Origin: Deltaproteobacteria bacterium
Lineage (GTDB): Bacteria > Desulfobacterota > Syntrophia > Syntrophales > Smithellaceae
Direction: 5' to 3'
Length of the DNA: 23,977 bases
Assembly (NCBI GenBank): GCA_009668925.1
Contig: SBEK01000043.1
Coordinates: forward strand, 1 to 23,977
Below the pieces are notes generated by a model. It worked only from the letters and a program-made list of their open reading frames with translations. It had not been told where the DNA came from and ran no database searches. Shown one piece after another: positions 1-8,345 of the stretch; positions within the stretch are counted from its first letter, which is position 1; every line of letters begins with the position of its first letter. A program made the translations under genes and the position numbers.

Positions 1-515
1 TTAAGTTATTTTATGTATTCAGGGGACCCCCTGCGTGATTTCCGGTTTCCCGCGCATTACCTTTTCGATTCCGGCCGGCAACCCGGCTGGAGCCGTCCCT
101 GTTTCCATGATTTCATCAATACCATCATTCCTGCTTTAGTTATGGCTCTATATCTGATCCCGGAAATTATTTCCAGATTCAAGATGTCCGGTTCAATGGG
201 GCGGCTGGTGATCCTGAGATAAGGATAATATCCCCCGATCTATTTATTGCTTGTATTGCATATCTATATTGATTAAACTGCCAGGTAAATCATATGTGTT
301 TACTGCCCGGTGTATAAGGGGGTTTGCCGGAAAGGGCCCCTGAGGAGTGAAAGCAGGCACGCGTGCCTTAAACGCCTTCTGTTCTCTGCCTGATTCGGCG
401 CGACGAGCGCAGCCTGGACGACTGACCCGTGAAAAGGATTAAGTGAATCTTGCGGACACTTTTTAACAAAGGCAGATAGAAGACAGAACCGCCGGGGCGG
501 ATACCGGTAAATACG
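1..515. other. Intergenic region, no supportable gene
   Basis: Short open frames exist on both strands but none has a convincing ribosome binding site, a recognisable domain or a composition like the neighbouring genes. The stretch from about 235 to 300 is AT-rich and is the likely location of the promoter of the downstream histidine kinase, but I cannot pick a clear -35/-10 pair. Confidence 0.4.
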
Positions 516-1925
516 ATGAGCCCACAACCTTTGGCAGGAAGAATACTGGAGGCGATCAACCGGTTCTTTGTTCCGGCCTCCCTGGACCCCGAAGAGCGAT
601 CCCGGCGGCTGGTTGCCGGCTTTGCCGCCCTCGTGGCCGCGGCCGTTCTCTACCTCTACGGCACGCGAAATCTGATCCACGGAAATCTCACCAACGGATT
701 TCTCGAATTTGGCACCGCCGTCATTTACACGTTCAGTTTCTTTTTCGGGAAAACGCAGCGGAAGATCGAAACCCTGATCAAGGTGAATCTTGGCTGGACG
801 GGTTTCTTACTCCTCTTCCTGCTCCTGCACAGCGCCACGCGCTGGCACGAGATGTTTTGGCTCTACCTCTTTCTCCCCGCCTTGTTCTTCCTGCTGGGCC
901 CCCTTGCCGGAATGATTTGGAATTTGGTTTTCCTCACTGGCGTGGCCGTTGTACTGTTTGTTCTTCAAGGAAAGATCCCCAATACCGCACCCCTGGAGAC
1001 GGACTACGCGGTGCGTTATCTTATCTCACTTACCGCCCTTACCCTTATCACCTATGGCTACGAGTCGGTCCGGGAAAGGTATCGGATCGAGGTGAAGGAG
1101 AAACAGCGAACGATAGAGGAAGAAAAAGCGAAACTCCAGAAGGCCAAGCATGAGGCCGAACAGGCGAATCTTGCCAAATCCCAGTTCCTGGCGAACATGA
1201 GCCATGAACTGCGTACGCCCCTCAACGCCATCATTGGCTTTACGGAACTGCTGGTAAACCGCCATGCGGGAGAGATCAACCCCACCCAGCAGGAGCACCT
1301 CTCTGATATACACCAAAGCGGCACGCATCTTCTGGCGCTCATCAACGACGTTCTGGATCTCGCCAAGGTGGAGGCGGGACGGATGGAACTGGAACCAGGT
1401 ATAGTAAATCTCCCTGCGCTTATAGACGCGAGTATGATCATGTTCAGGGAGGGTGCCCGCAAACAGGGTATTGCCCTGGAATCGAAACTGGACGGTCTGC
1501 CCGTCACGATTCGCGTCGATGAGCGCAAGTTCAAGCAGATCCTTAATAACTTACTGTCCAACGCGGTGAAGTTTACCCCTGACGGCGGGCGGATTATCGT
1601 CAGCGGGGAGATCCTGCGCCGGGAGGGAGGCCGCTTTCTGGACCACAAGGGGGACAAGCTTCCGGCATCCGTCGCCGGGGATGATGGACCCTGGCTTAAG
1701 ATTTCCGTGGCGGACACAGGAGTCGGGATACCACGAGATGACCTGGAGAGGATCTTCGAACCCTTCGAGCAGGGGGACGGCTCGGACAGCCGCCGCTTCC
1801 AGGGAACCGGGCTGGGACTTTCCCTGAGCCGGAAACTGGCGGCGCTGCATGGCGGCAACGTCTTCGCCGAGAGCCCCGGTCCTAAACAGGGCGCCACGGT
1901 CAGTTTTTTGATCCCGCTGAGATAA
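516..1925 (+). CDS. Membrane-bound sensor histidine kinase
   Basis: Sensor kinase of a two-component system, predicted in the inner membrane. Residues about 30-180 hold five or six hydrophobic segments without a large periplasmic loop, so the signal is probably membrane-borne or intramembrane. A charged coiled coil follows (about 183-220). The HisKA phosphoacceptor motif SHELRTPLNAIIGF places the phosphorylated His at residue 230. The catalytic ATPase domain shows the N box (LNNLLSNAVKFT, about 343-354), G1 (DTGVG, 400-404), F box (IFEPF, 413-417) and G2 (GTGLGL, 430-435), so it looks catalytically complete. There is no receiver or output domain in the protein and no response regulator next door, so it is an orphan kinase here. 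The ATG at 516 has only a weak ribosome binding site; it was chosen because the hydrophobic region follows at the usual distance. Identity of the kinase class is certain; its stimulus is unknown. Confidence 0.93.
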   Translation: MSPQPLAGRILEAINRFFVPASLDPEERSRRLVAGFAALVAAAVLYLYGTRNLIHGNLTNGFLEFGTAVIYTFSFFFGKTQRKIETLIKVNLGWTGFLLLFLLLHSATRWHEMFWLYLFLPALFFLLGPLAGMIWNLVFLTGVAVVLFVLQGKIPNTAPLETDYAVRYLISLTALTLITYGYESVRERYRIEVKEKQRTIEEEKAKLQKAKHEAEQANLAKSQFLANMSHELRTPLNAIIGFTELLVNRHAGEINPTQQEHLSDIHQSGTHLLALINDVLDLAKVEAGRMELEPGIVNLPALIDASMIMFREGARKQGIALESKLDGLPVTIRVDERKFKQILNNLLSNAVKFTPDGGRIIVSGEILRREGGRFLDHKGDKLPASVAGDDGPWLKISVADTGVGIPRDDLERIFEPFEQGDGSDSRRFQGTGLGLSLSRKLAALHGGNVFAESPGPKQGATVSFLIPLR

Positions 1926-2125
1926 ACATCAGAAGCCGATGAATTGATTCCGATGCGCCGCAAAATAGCTATTGTGATTTATTCCGTAATTTCTTATAAA
2001 TGAAAACCAATTGACCCTACAAGTTGAATCAGTAAATAATGCCCAACCGTTTCGACCGGTAACTGACCGGTCTGGATGCCACATTTGCCAACAATATCAA
2101 CACGGGAGAAGGATCGCAAACGACG

Positions 2126-3415
2126 GTGCTGAGCAACGCATTCGTTAGCATTCCCGCCGGCGCCGCCGGTACATATTACACCATTTTGCTCACAACTCCC
2201 TTTGTCTACAATGGAGAAGAAAGCCTGGTCGTCGAAGTCCAGCGCAACGCGTGCACCGGAACGGTGAACACCGTAAATCATGATCCGGCTGCCGGGACAC
2301 GGACTGTTTTTGCCTCAGACACGACTTCGTTAAGCGGTACTGCGGCGACATGGTTCCCGGATACGAAATTCGGTATTGATGGCGGGGATAGTGCTATCCT
2401 GTATTCTAGTGCCGGCGCCAATAGCTTTCCCTTTGGGAATACCAGAAAAATTCAGCTTCTCTACACAGCCGCGGCAATTAGCGGATCAGGTGCTATTACC
2501 GGTATCGGGTTCCCCGTGGGTAACGTGACCACAACTGGTTCTTCCGCTACCGCGACGGTTACGCTTGGTCATACAAGTTTGACCGGGCTTTCCGCCACCT
2601 ATGCTGATAATTTTAACTCGGGAACACCGGTGGTCGTGACCAACGCCAGAACTTTCACAATACCCGCCGGCATTCCTGTCGGCAAATATATCTGGATCCC
2701 CATACCGGATGGCGCGTTTAGCTACAACGGCACGGATAATCTTGTTGTACAAATTGAAACTACTGCTGTCAGCGGTGTAACCTGGTGGATGACTATGAGC
2801 GGCGGCGCAGCCAATACGCGTGTGTATGGCAACCCCGGAGACACAACAGGAACTCCCGACACTGCCAAGTATTTCATCAAGTTCCGTTTTGCCGGCGCGC
2901 CTGTTCATTTCATTACCGGCGGCAGTGAAAGCGATACCTATCCTTTCGCCCTGAGTGCTTCGGGAAGCAAGCGTCAGAGGGTGTACCGGTCTTCGGAACT
3001 TGGCGCCAAAGGAACCATTACCCAATTAGCCCACCGTCTGGCAGACAACGCGGTTGCCGGAACATATGACACGCTAACCGTCAAACTTGCCCATACGGAC
3101 TTAACAACTCTGGGGACGTCTTTTTCGGCAAATCTGCCGAGTGCTACAACCGTTTATACCGTTACGTATTCAATTCCCGCCACGTTGAAAGCCGGAGACT
3201 GGATAGAAATTCCGCTCGCCACGCCATTTGCCTATAATCCGGGAAATAATCTGATGATCGAAATATCCAATCATTCAGGAAATGCCGGCAACATCAACCG
3301 CGGCAGCGTGAACAGCACACTCTACCCCAGCCGCCGGGCCTTCGCCGGCGACTATACGACAGACACCGCGGGGACAAGTGATTTTCTCGCCGATTTTCGT
3401 CTGATCGTGCAGTGA
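2126..3415 (+). CDS. Repeat-containing putative surface/secreted protein, 5'-truncated
   Basis: Thr/Ser/Gly/Ala-rich protein made of about 130-residue repeats. Repeat landmarks are an SxxSFPFG/SDTYPFAL-like opening, a tyrosine-rich R-x-Q-x-LY/VY strand, a hydrophobic I-T-x-I/L segment, a L(G/A)HT-x-L-T-x-L motif, a short (N/S)-x-x-IPA motif, and a W-I-x-IP...PF-x-YNG-x-(D/N)NL-x-(V/I)-(Q/E)-I block. Two repeats are complete (about residues 90-255 and 256-429) and the first is only a C-terminal half. The open frame continues upstream of the GTG at 2126 to a stop codon at 2060-2062, and that extra segment (2063-2125) still matches the repeat (LTGLDATFANN), yet no signal peptide or start codon is present. 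A gene of this type would normally begin with a signal peptide, so this is probably a truncated gene or relic. Beta-sandwich surface adhesin is the likely fold, by inference only. It is followed by a strong terminator. Confidence 0.6.
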   Translation: MLSNAFVSIPAGAAGTYYTILLTTPFVYNGEESLVVEVQRNACTGTVNTVNHDPAAGTRTVFASDTTSLSGTAATWFPDTKFGIDGGDSAILYSSAGANSFPFGNTRKIQLLYTAAAISGSGAITGIGFPVGNVTTTGSSATATVTLGHTSLTGLSATYADNFNSGTPVVVTNARTFTIPAGIPVGKYIWIPIPDGAFSYNGTDNLVVQIETTAVSGVTWWMTMSGGAANTRVYGNPGDTTGTPDTAKYFIKFRFAGAPVHFITGGSESDTYPFALSASGSKRQRVYRSSELGAKGTITQLAHRLADNAVAGTYDTLTVKLAHTDLTTLGTSFSANLPSATTVYTVTYSIPATLKAGDWIEIPLATPFAYNPGNNLMIEISNHSGNAGNINRGSVNSTLYPSRRAFAGDYTTDTAGTSDFLADFRLIVQ

Positions 3416-3440
3416 GATAATCTTTCTTAAAATCTCATGA

Positions 3441-3480
3441 AAAGAGCCGTAAGGGTTGGCGCCCTTCCGGCTCTTTTTTT
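3441..3480 (+). terminator. Rho-independent terminator
   Basis: Two nested stems: AAAGAGCCG (3441-3449) pairs with CGGCTCTTT (3468-3476), and AAGGG (3451-3455) pairs with CCCTT (3462-3466). The T run reaches 3480. It sits 26 bp after the stop codon of the repeat protein and ends its transcript. Confidence 0.9.
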
Positions 3481-4054
3481 ATGCAGGTCTTCATCAGGGA
3501 ATCTTTGCGGCGGCCTTACGTTTACATTCGGAATTAAATAGAACCAGTCGGATGTTCGGACGTTCGCTCGTTTTGCCTGTTCTCATTTATTCATCATTAA
3601 AATGGACTTGTCCGGATTTCCTCTCTATATTCCCATCGCACCAATTTACTTTTTTACCCGTGTCCCGCTTATCGGTCCATCATTGAGCATGATCCAGAAT
3701 GTTGATGCACACCCGGTCAATTGATATTTCGCAACACCTATCTCATCGAGGTGAGAATTTCAGCCGATTGATATTTTAAAATACATCCCCTACACTCCCC
3801 CCTCAAATGAGATCTTCCCACCGTTTGTTTCGGTTCCCGCGATTTTTGTCAGTTTCTAACTGACAATATCCTGCCATTTAACTCCTATTGTTTACTTCAT
3901 TCGCCGCGATTAGTATTGATGCAACAGCTGACGGGCTATGCGCGGGACTTTACATGAACAGGCTTTGGAAAAGGCTCACCCGCGCAATGGAAATTGGAGA
4001 CGATTATAAAATTGCCTGGAGCATGCCTGCCCCCATCAGAAAGGCTCAAACATA
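3481..4054. other. Intergenic region with one operator-like palindrome
   Basis: No gene is supportable in these 574 bp. The only structured element I see is a perfect 9-bp inverted repeat TTGTCAGTT-TCT-AACTGACAA at 3846-3866, about 190 bp before the next open frame. TTGATATTT occurs twice just before it (about 3720-3775). Confidence 0.4.
3846..3866. repeat. Operator-like inverted repeat
   Basis: Perfect 9-bp arms around a 3-nt centre. The size and symmetry suit a dimeric repressor site upstream of the gene at 4055. There is no T run, so it is not a terminator. No cognate regulator is encoded nearby. Confidence 0.4.
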
Positions 4055-4594
4055 ATGCGATTGGCCATGCCGAATCCGGAAGAGGCGGATAAACCATCCC
4101 TGCGGGACATTGACATGCAGTACTATTCACTGCTCCCGTTATCGTGGCTGTTGGTTTTTATCTTCACCCTGCCTTTTATCGTGCAGACCTATGCCTTAAT
4201 GCTTATTCTCGGGAAACAAAGAGCCATCCGGATTGTCGGCAGGCAATTGATATCGGCGGCGACATTGGTCTCGAAAGTCATCGTCCCGCGAATCAATTCA
4301 AAACTGGAATTTCCGGTATTCAAGCAAAAAATTAAAAGGAACTTTCTCTTTTTCAGAAGGCTCTTGCATTTAAGCATTGAAAATGAAACGCAGGACAAAA
4401 TTGAATTCAGATTTCAGTTTTGTCCCGTCTCCAAAATGCTGATGATATTCAGACTGTCGGATCTGTGCAAATACTCCTGTGCCGGAGACTGGAAGCACGC
4501 CAAGCGCAATAGGGAGTACTGGATTTTTACAAGAGAACAAACCATCGGAACCGGCGGCTCATACTGCAACCATACCTACTCCAGAAAACAATAA
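4055..4594 (+). CDS. Small membrane-anchored protein resembling the ATC hydrolase family
   Basis: 179-aa protein. The N-terminal part has one or two hydrophobic segments (about residues 25-52), followed by a basic middle region. The C-terminal third carries a Cys/Asp pattern (L-C-K-Y-x-C-x-x-D near 136-145, then T-R-x-x-T-I-G-x-G-G-x-x-C near the end) that resembles the C-terminus of the L-2-amino-thiazoline-4-carboxylic acid hydrolase family (PF14196), whose members end in a G-G-x-x-C-D-F-x-F block. Here that block reads GGSYCNHTY, so the Asp is replaced. The family call is from memory of the pattern and is tentative; the substrate is unknown. AAAGG about 10 nt before the ATG is a plausible ribosome binding site. 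The gene stands alone between two long non-coding stretches and has no clear terminator. Confidence 0.5.
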   Translation: MRLAMPNPEEADKPSLRDIDMQYYSLLPLSWLLVFIFTLPFIVQTYALMLILGKQRAIRIVGRQLISAATLVSKVIVPRINSKLEFPVFKQKIKRNFLFFRRLLHLSIENETQDKIEFRFQFCPVSKMLMIFRLSDLCKYSCAGDWKHAKRNREYWIFTREQTIGTGGSYCNHTYSRKQ

Positions 4595-4609
4595 GGATAA
4601 ATGAGGATA

Positions 4610-4713
4610 AATGTACCTGTCCCCATTTTTTTTTGTCAATAATATTTATAAGCCCGGATAGGATTTCAATGCACAATTAACGGGACAGGCACAATTAACG
4701 GGAAAGGTACATT
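4610..4713. repeat. REP-like inverted repeat with tandem 18-mers
   Basis: AATGTACCTGTCCC at 4610-4623 is matched in inverted orientation by GGGAAAGGTACATT at 4700-4713 (one mismatch). Just inside the right end an 18-bp unit beginning GCACAATTAACGGG is repeated in tandem (4671-4688 and 4689-4706, one difference). Paired short palindromic elements of the type 'GTACCTGTCCCC' are typical of REP/RAYT-type intergenic repeats, but no transposase gene is present. The right end overlaps the stop codon of the DUF1016 remnant. Confidence 0.55.
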
Positions 4714-4973
4714 TAAATGTGGCCGATTTGTTTTCTATTTAATTTTATTCTCAACGATTTCTTTCCGGTTTCGTGACCGGGCTTTGATGCCCCGGCCAAC
4801 GCCATTTCAATTTCCCTGATGGTTGGCAGGCTTCCTTGTAATTCTTTGGGCAGCCGGGTGACAATTTTTGTCTTCCAATCGGCAACGCCGATGGGCTTTC
4901 GAAAATCTCTTAAGGCATATTCGACAATAAGCCGGTCCTTGCCTTTGCAAAGCAAAAGGCCGATGGTCGATTT
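4713..4973 (-). pseudogene. C-terminal remnant of a DUF1016/YhcG-type nuclease
   Basis: The minus-strand frame reads TIGLLLCKGKDRLIVEYALRD and then a KPIGVADW...LP.EL.GSLPTI.EIE pattern, which is the conserved C-terminal part of the DUF1016 (YhcG, PDDEXK) nuclease family. Only about 86 codons of the usual 330-380 remain. The frame is cut on its upstream side exactly where the neighbouring ATPase gene ends: the ATPase stop codon (4974-4976) directly abuts it. No start codon or ribosome binding site serves the remnant; a TTG at 4955 is the only candidate. I read it as the end of a DUF1016 gene whose 5' part was replaced when the ATPase gene arrived. Confidence 0.7.
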
Positions 4974-6161
4974 TTAACGTGTCAGGTAGGCATCCATTTC
5001 ATTCAGGCATTCGCTGATTCCGGTCACATATGCGCCGCTGGCGATCGAATAACCGGTCTCCGTCATCGGGCAGATCACCCAGGCGCGCTCGGGCTTAAGC
5101 GCCTTAATCGTTTCGGAAAAGCCTTTGGATAGATGGGGTGTGAGAGATGCCTTGATTTCAAACGTCAGCCGTCTTTTCCCCCTGACTAAAACCAGGTCGA
5201 TTTCTTCACCTGATGATGTTCTGTAGAAAAAGGGCTGCCACGCAGGCAAAGCTGCAATAACCTGTTCAATACACCAGCCCTCCCACGATGCGCCGAATAC
5301 CGGATGACCGTATAGTTCCGTCATGCTGTCAATTTCCAGAAGGGTATGCAAAAGCCCGCTGTCACGCAGGTAAATTTTGGGCGACTTGACCAGGCGCTTT
5401 TTAAGGTTGATCTCCAAAGGCCGCAGGAGCCGCACCATAAAGGTCTGCTCCAGAATATCAAGATATTTGCGGACCGTATTATGCGATATGTCCATGGATT
5501 GACCGATTTTCGAGGCATTGAAGATGTTGCCGTGATAATGTGCAATCATTTTCCAAAACCTCGTCATCACCGGCATGGGCAGGGCAAATCCCAACGATGG
5601 AATGTCGCGGCTTAAATAATCCTGGATCATGTCCCTTCGCCAGGCGTCGCTTTGACGGTCATCCAGTGCGAGAAATGCCGGAGGGAAACCGCCGCGCCAC
5701 CAGTGCGTTTTAAAATTCCACTTTTTGCTGCCTTTGTCATTGAGAAGCTCCTTCCAGAGAAACGGCGTCAGTTCAATGTAGTGGATTCTTCCGGCCAGTG
5801 TTTCGCCGCCGTGCCGAATCAGGTCACGGGACGCGGAACCCAGAATCAGAAAACGCCCGGGCCGCCTGTCTTGATCAACAAGCGCCCGCAAGAGCGGAAA
5901 CAGATCTGGACGCAGTTGGATTTCATCAATGCAAACCAGCTGGCGGGAATGTTCTTTAAGGAATAATTCAGCGTCGGCCAACTTTCTCATATCCGATGGT
6001 AGCTGCAAGTCCAGAAAAAGGACATGCTTCACGTCTTGCAGAACGTGACGGGCCAGTGTCGATTTTCCACATTGGCGAGGGCCTATGATTGCCGTGACGG
6101 GGTTTTGGCCGAGGGACTGCTTAGTTTCATCGACCGCGTTGCGGTTAATATATCTTTGCAT
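4974..6161 (-). CDS. AAA ATPase with DUF4143 C-terminal domain
   Basis: 395-aa cytoplasmic ATPase of the large AAA/DUF4143 family, a prokaryotic accessory family with no settled function and often found in mobile or defence-like neighbourhoods. Walker A is GPRQCGKST (27-35), Walker B is LVCIDE (75-80), and a sensor-1-like LILGSAS follows (105-111). The C-terminal half matches DUF4143: a helix-turn-helix-like stretch (about 215-240), then K-x-Y-L-R-D-x-G-L-L-H, and a nuclease-like block with E-E-I-D-L-V and F-E-I-K-A. The length is normal for the family, so the gene looks intact. GGTGAC a few bases before the ATG is a fair ribosome binding site. Its 3' end abuts a DUF1016 remnant, and a remnant of a second DUF4143 ATPase lies 3.5 kb away. 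Confidence 0.88.
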   Translation of the reverse strand: MQRYINRNAVDETKQSLGQNPVTAIIGPRQCGKSTLARHVLQDVKHVLFLDLQLPSDMRKLADAELFLKEHSRQLVCIDEIQLRPDLFPLLRALVDQDRRPGRFLILGSASRDLIRHGGETLAGRIHYIELTPFLWKELLNDKGSKKWNFKTHWWRGGFPPAFLALDDRQSDAWRRDMIQDYLSRDIPSLGFALPMPVMTRFWKMIAHYHGNIFNASKIGQSMDISHNTVRKYLDILEQTFMVRLLRPLEINLKKRLVKSPKIYLRDSGLLHTLLEIDSMTELYGHPVFGASWEGWCIEQVIAALPAWQPFFYRTSSGEEIDLVLVRGKRRLTFEIKASLTPHLSKGFSETIKALKPERAWVICPMTETGYSIASGAYVTGISECLNEMDAYLTR

Positions 6162-6499
6162 ATTGTCACCATGCTTTACAATTTACAAAGATATTAGCAC
6201 AACCTGAATCTGCTTTCATTAATTATTTTATGCTCGGCAACCGGCAGGCGGGGAAAGCGCTCCGCATGATGCTGGAGCGCCGCCTATGTCTGCTTTCGCT
6301 CTCACCCAACCTCTCCCACGCGTGCTCTTTAGGGTATCGAGAGAGAGGAGTCAAACGATTGTCCGTCGTTATCCGCCGCAAACAAGGAGGTCTCGGACGC
6401 GATTCGGGCTAAACTGATAACCTGAAGGTCACCACCTGAAGGTGGCACTGCGCGAAGTCGCACGCCGCGCTCTTCAGATAAATGGTTAAACGGGCGGGG
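6162..6499. other. Intergenic region with hairpin repeats
   Basis: No gene. It contains a C/T-rich segment (about 6300-6350) that can fold with the GAGAGAGAGGAG stretch after it, and two overlapping copies of a CACCTGAAGGT motif (6420-6445), the second forming the hairpin CCACCT-GA-AGGTGG. Related AACCTGAAGGTT hairpins recur at 8311-8330 and 16871-16890. Confidence 0.45.
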
Positions 6500-7897
6500 C
6501 TATCGTTTTTCCGCCCACTCGAAGTACGTCTCGATGGCGTACACGGCCTCCTGGATCGTCCCGTAGACGGGGAAGCCCGCCTTGCGCAGGGAATTGAAGG
6601 TATCAATCCGGATACGCTGGGCATCAGGATTGTTTTCCAGGAAGTTGACAAGAACGGAGATCACCGGCTTCTTGATGCATTCAGCCATTTTCTGGATCGT
6701 GTCGGCGCTGTTCTTGATCTGGAGAATCATCTCGGCCTGGATGAGGTATTCGACGTCAAAGTAGGGAATGACCACGTCGATGTTGTCGTCCTCGTCCATG
6801 GCCTGCATGGTGTGCAGCATGACGTTGAGATCGAAGCCGAAGGCGCCCAGATCGACGGGGTTGATCGTCGAGGTGTTGACGCCCCTGATCTTTTCGCTGA
6901 TCATCTGCTGCGCCGCAGGCCCCAGTTCGGGAACCTTGCAGCCCGAGGCCACGGCCAGGTCGGTGAACAATACGGATACGCCTCCGCCCGCGCCCAGGAA
7001 TCCGACGCGCCGCCCGCCGGGGAATTTTCTCGCGGTGCCCAGCATCGCCAGGTTCATCAGCCGATCGAAGTTTTCCACCAGCAGGCCGCCGTGCTGTTTC
7101 ACGGCCGCGGCCCAGATGGTGTAGTTGCTGGCCATTGCTCCCGTGTGGCTGGCCGCCGCTTTCGAGCCCTCCTCCGTTTTGCCGCCCTTCAGGATCAGCA
7201 CGGGCTTCTTCGCCGTCGTCCGTTTGAGTGTTTTGAGGAATCGGGCAATGTCCTTGATGTCTTCCACGTAACAAGCGATCAGGCGGATCTTATCGTCGTC
7301 CGCCAGGTAATCGATGTAGTCCTCCAGGCGGAGGTCGATCTGGTTTCCGTAGGAGACAACCTTGTTGAGCCAGATCCGGCGGGTCGTCGCCAGAGCGGTA
7401 AAGCTCGACGTAATGCCGCCGGATTGCCCCAGAAAGGCGATGGCGCCCGGCTCTTCCTGCTCGTGCAATAGTTTGAAGGATAATTTCGATTCGAAGCACT
7501 GCGCGCCGATGCAGTTGGGGCCGATGATGCGGAGGTGGCCCTTGCGGGCCTCGCGGACCATGTCTTTCTCCATTTGCAGGTTGCCCGTCTCGCCGAAGCC
7601 CGAGGTGAAGAAGTGAAGGAACTTGACGCCCCTGCGCACGGCGGCCCTGACGATGTCGATGGACTGCTCTACCGGCGCGGCCACAATGGCGTAATCGACG
7701 GGCTCCGGCAGATCGTCGATCGTCGGATAAGCCTTGAGGCCCGACACTTCGGGGCGGCGCGAATTGACGGGATAAAGCCGTCCGGCATAGCCGTTCATTT
7801 GCTGGATTTGGAAATAGGGCACCCGGCCTCCGCCCAGGTTGTCCGATGCGCCGATAACGGCGATGCTTTGGGGATAAAATAATGCATCAAGATTCAT
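6500..7897 (-). CDS. Acyl-CoA synthetase (ADP-forming), alpha-type protein (CoA-binding plus ligase domains)
   Basis: 465-aa cytoplasmic protein matching the alpha part of NDP-forming acyl-CoA synthetases, which convert acyl-CoA, ADP and phosphate to acid, CoA and ATP. Domain order: Rossmann CoA-binding domain beginning with SIAVIGASDN (11-20) and reaching IIGPNCIG (124-131), then a succinyl-CoA-ligase-like domain with FLGQSGG (155-161), and ASHTGAM (249-255) with the expected phosphohistidine at His251, then GAGGGVSVL. The ATP-grasp beta domain present in fused homologues is absent, so a beta partner must be encoded elsewhere if it acts as a synthetase. AAGGAGGA six bases before the ATG fixes the start. 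The gene stands alone. In a fermenter or syntroph this enzyme would harvest ATP from acyl-CoA; substrate is not predictable. Confidence 0.88.
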   Translation of the reverse strand: MNLDALFYPQSIAVIGASDNLGGGRVPYFQIQQMNGYAGRLYPVNSRRPEVSGLKAYPTIDDLPEPVDYAIVAAPVEQSIDIVRAAVRRGVKFLHFFTSGFGETGNLQMEKDMVREARKGHLRIIGPNCIGAQCFESKLSFKLLHEQEEPGAIAFLGQSGGITSSFTALATTRRIWLNKVVSYGNQIDLRLEDYIDYLADDDKIRLIACYVEDIKDIARFLKTLKRTTAKKPVLILKGGKTEEGSKAAASHTGAMASNYTIWAAAVKQHGGLLVENFDRLMNLAMLGTARKFPGGRRVGFLGAGGGVSVLFTDLAVASGCKVPELGPAAQQMISEKIRGVNTSTINPVDLGAFGFDLNVMLHTMQAMDEDDNIDVVIPYFDVEYLIQAEMILQIKNSADTIQKMAECIKKPVISVLVNFLENNPDAQRIRIDTFNSLRKAGFPVYGTIQEAVYAIETYFEWAEKR

Positions 7898-8113
7898 TGC
7901 CTTCCTCCTTCATGTCTCCGGTTGAGATTTCAGGATCGTCGCTTCGCGTTTGGATTCAGTTGACGATCGATCAGGTTCAGCATGTCAGCACCGATAGCGA
8001 CGGCCGGGCCGTCGGACGCGGATCATTGTATTTTATGGCAAGTGCGTTCGCGGGTTCGTGCTGCATCGCGCCTGCCGGTTGCCAGCAAACCGCTTACCTG
8101 CCGGCGACATATT

Positions 8114-8345
8114 ACAACTTTGCGGACATGATGCAAGAGGAAATCAGGAAAATAGTGAATGGGGAAAGGAACAAGGTGAAAGGTGAAGGGTGAAAGGTGA
8201 AAGACTAGAAGCAAAAAAATATCCTCCCCCCTACCCTCCGGCATACGCCGGACTGACGCCTCCAAAGGGGGACACGAAGAGTGCGAGACTTTTCACGCAT
8301 CTCCCCCCCACCTAACCTGAAGGTTACGCGCGAGGGGGACACCAG
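8114..8345 (+). repeat. Copy A of a composite dispersed repeat
   Basis: Left part (8114-8162) resembles 9570-9618 (about 36 of 49 bases). It is followed by four tandem GGTGAAA-type heptads (8175-8202), then a C-rich segment with a 34-base block (8231-8264) that is identical to 11006-11039, and finally the 20-mer CCTAACCTGAAGGTTACGCG (8311-8330), identical to 16871-16890. It lies in the gap between the ADP-forming synthetase and the ORF6N gene. Confidence 0.7.

Noticed and set aside
13..222. 69-codon plus-strand open frame at the window start
   Set aside because: No ribosome binding site, no recognisable domain, unusual composition; likely chance.
3456..3686. 76-codon plus-strand open frame
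   Set aside because: Starts inside the terminator hairpin and has no ribosome binding site or domain.
6482..7471. 329-codon plus-strand open frame
   Set aside because: Antisense shadow of the ADP-forming synthetase gene, whose minus-strand product has full family motifs.
7882..8193. 103-codon plus-strand frame
   Set aside because: Overlaps the start of the synthetase, runs into the heptad repeat, no convincing ribosome binding site; its end resembles a repeat seen at 9570-9618.
8166..8345. Heptads and C-rich hairpins considered as a CRISPR array
   Set aside because: Units are 7 bp without unique spacers; this is a simple tandem array joined to hairpin repeats.
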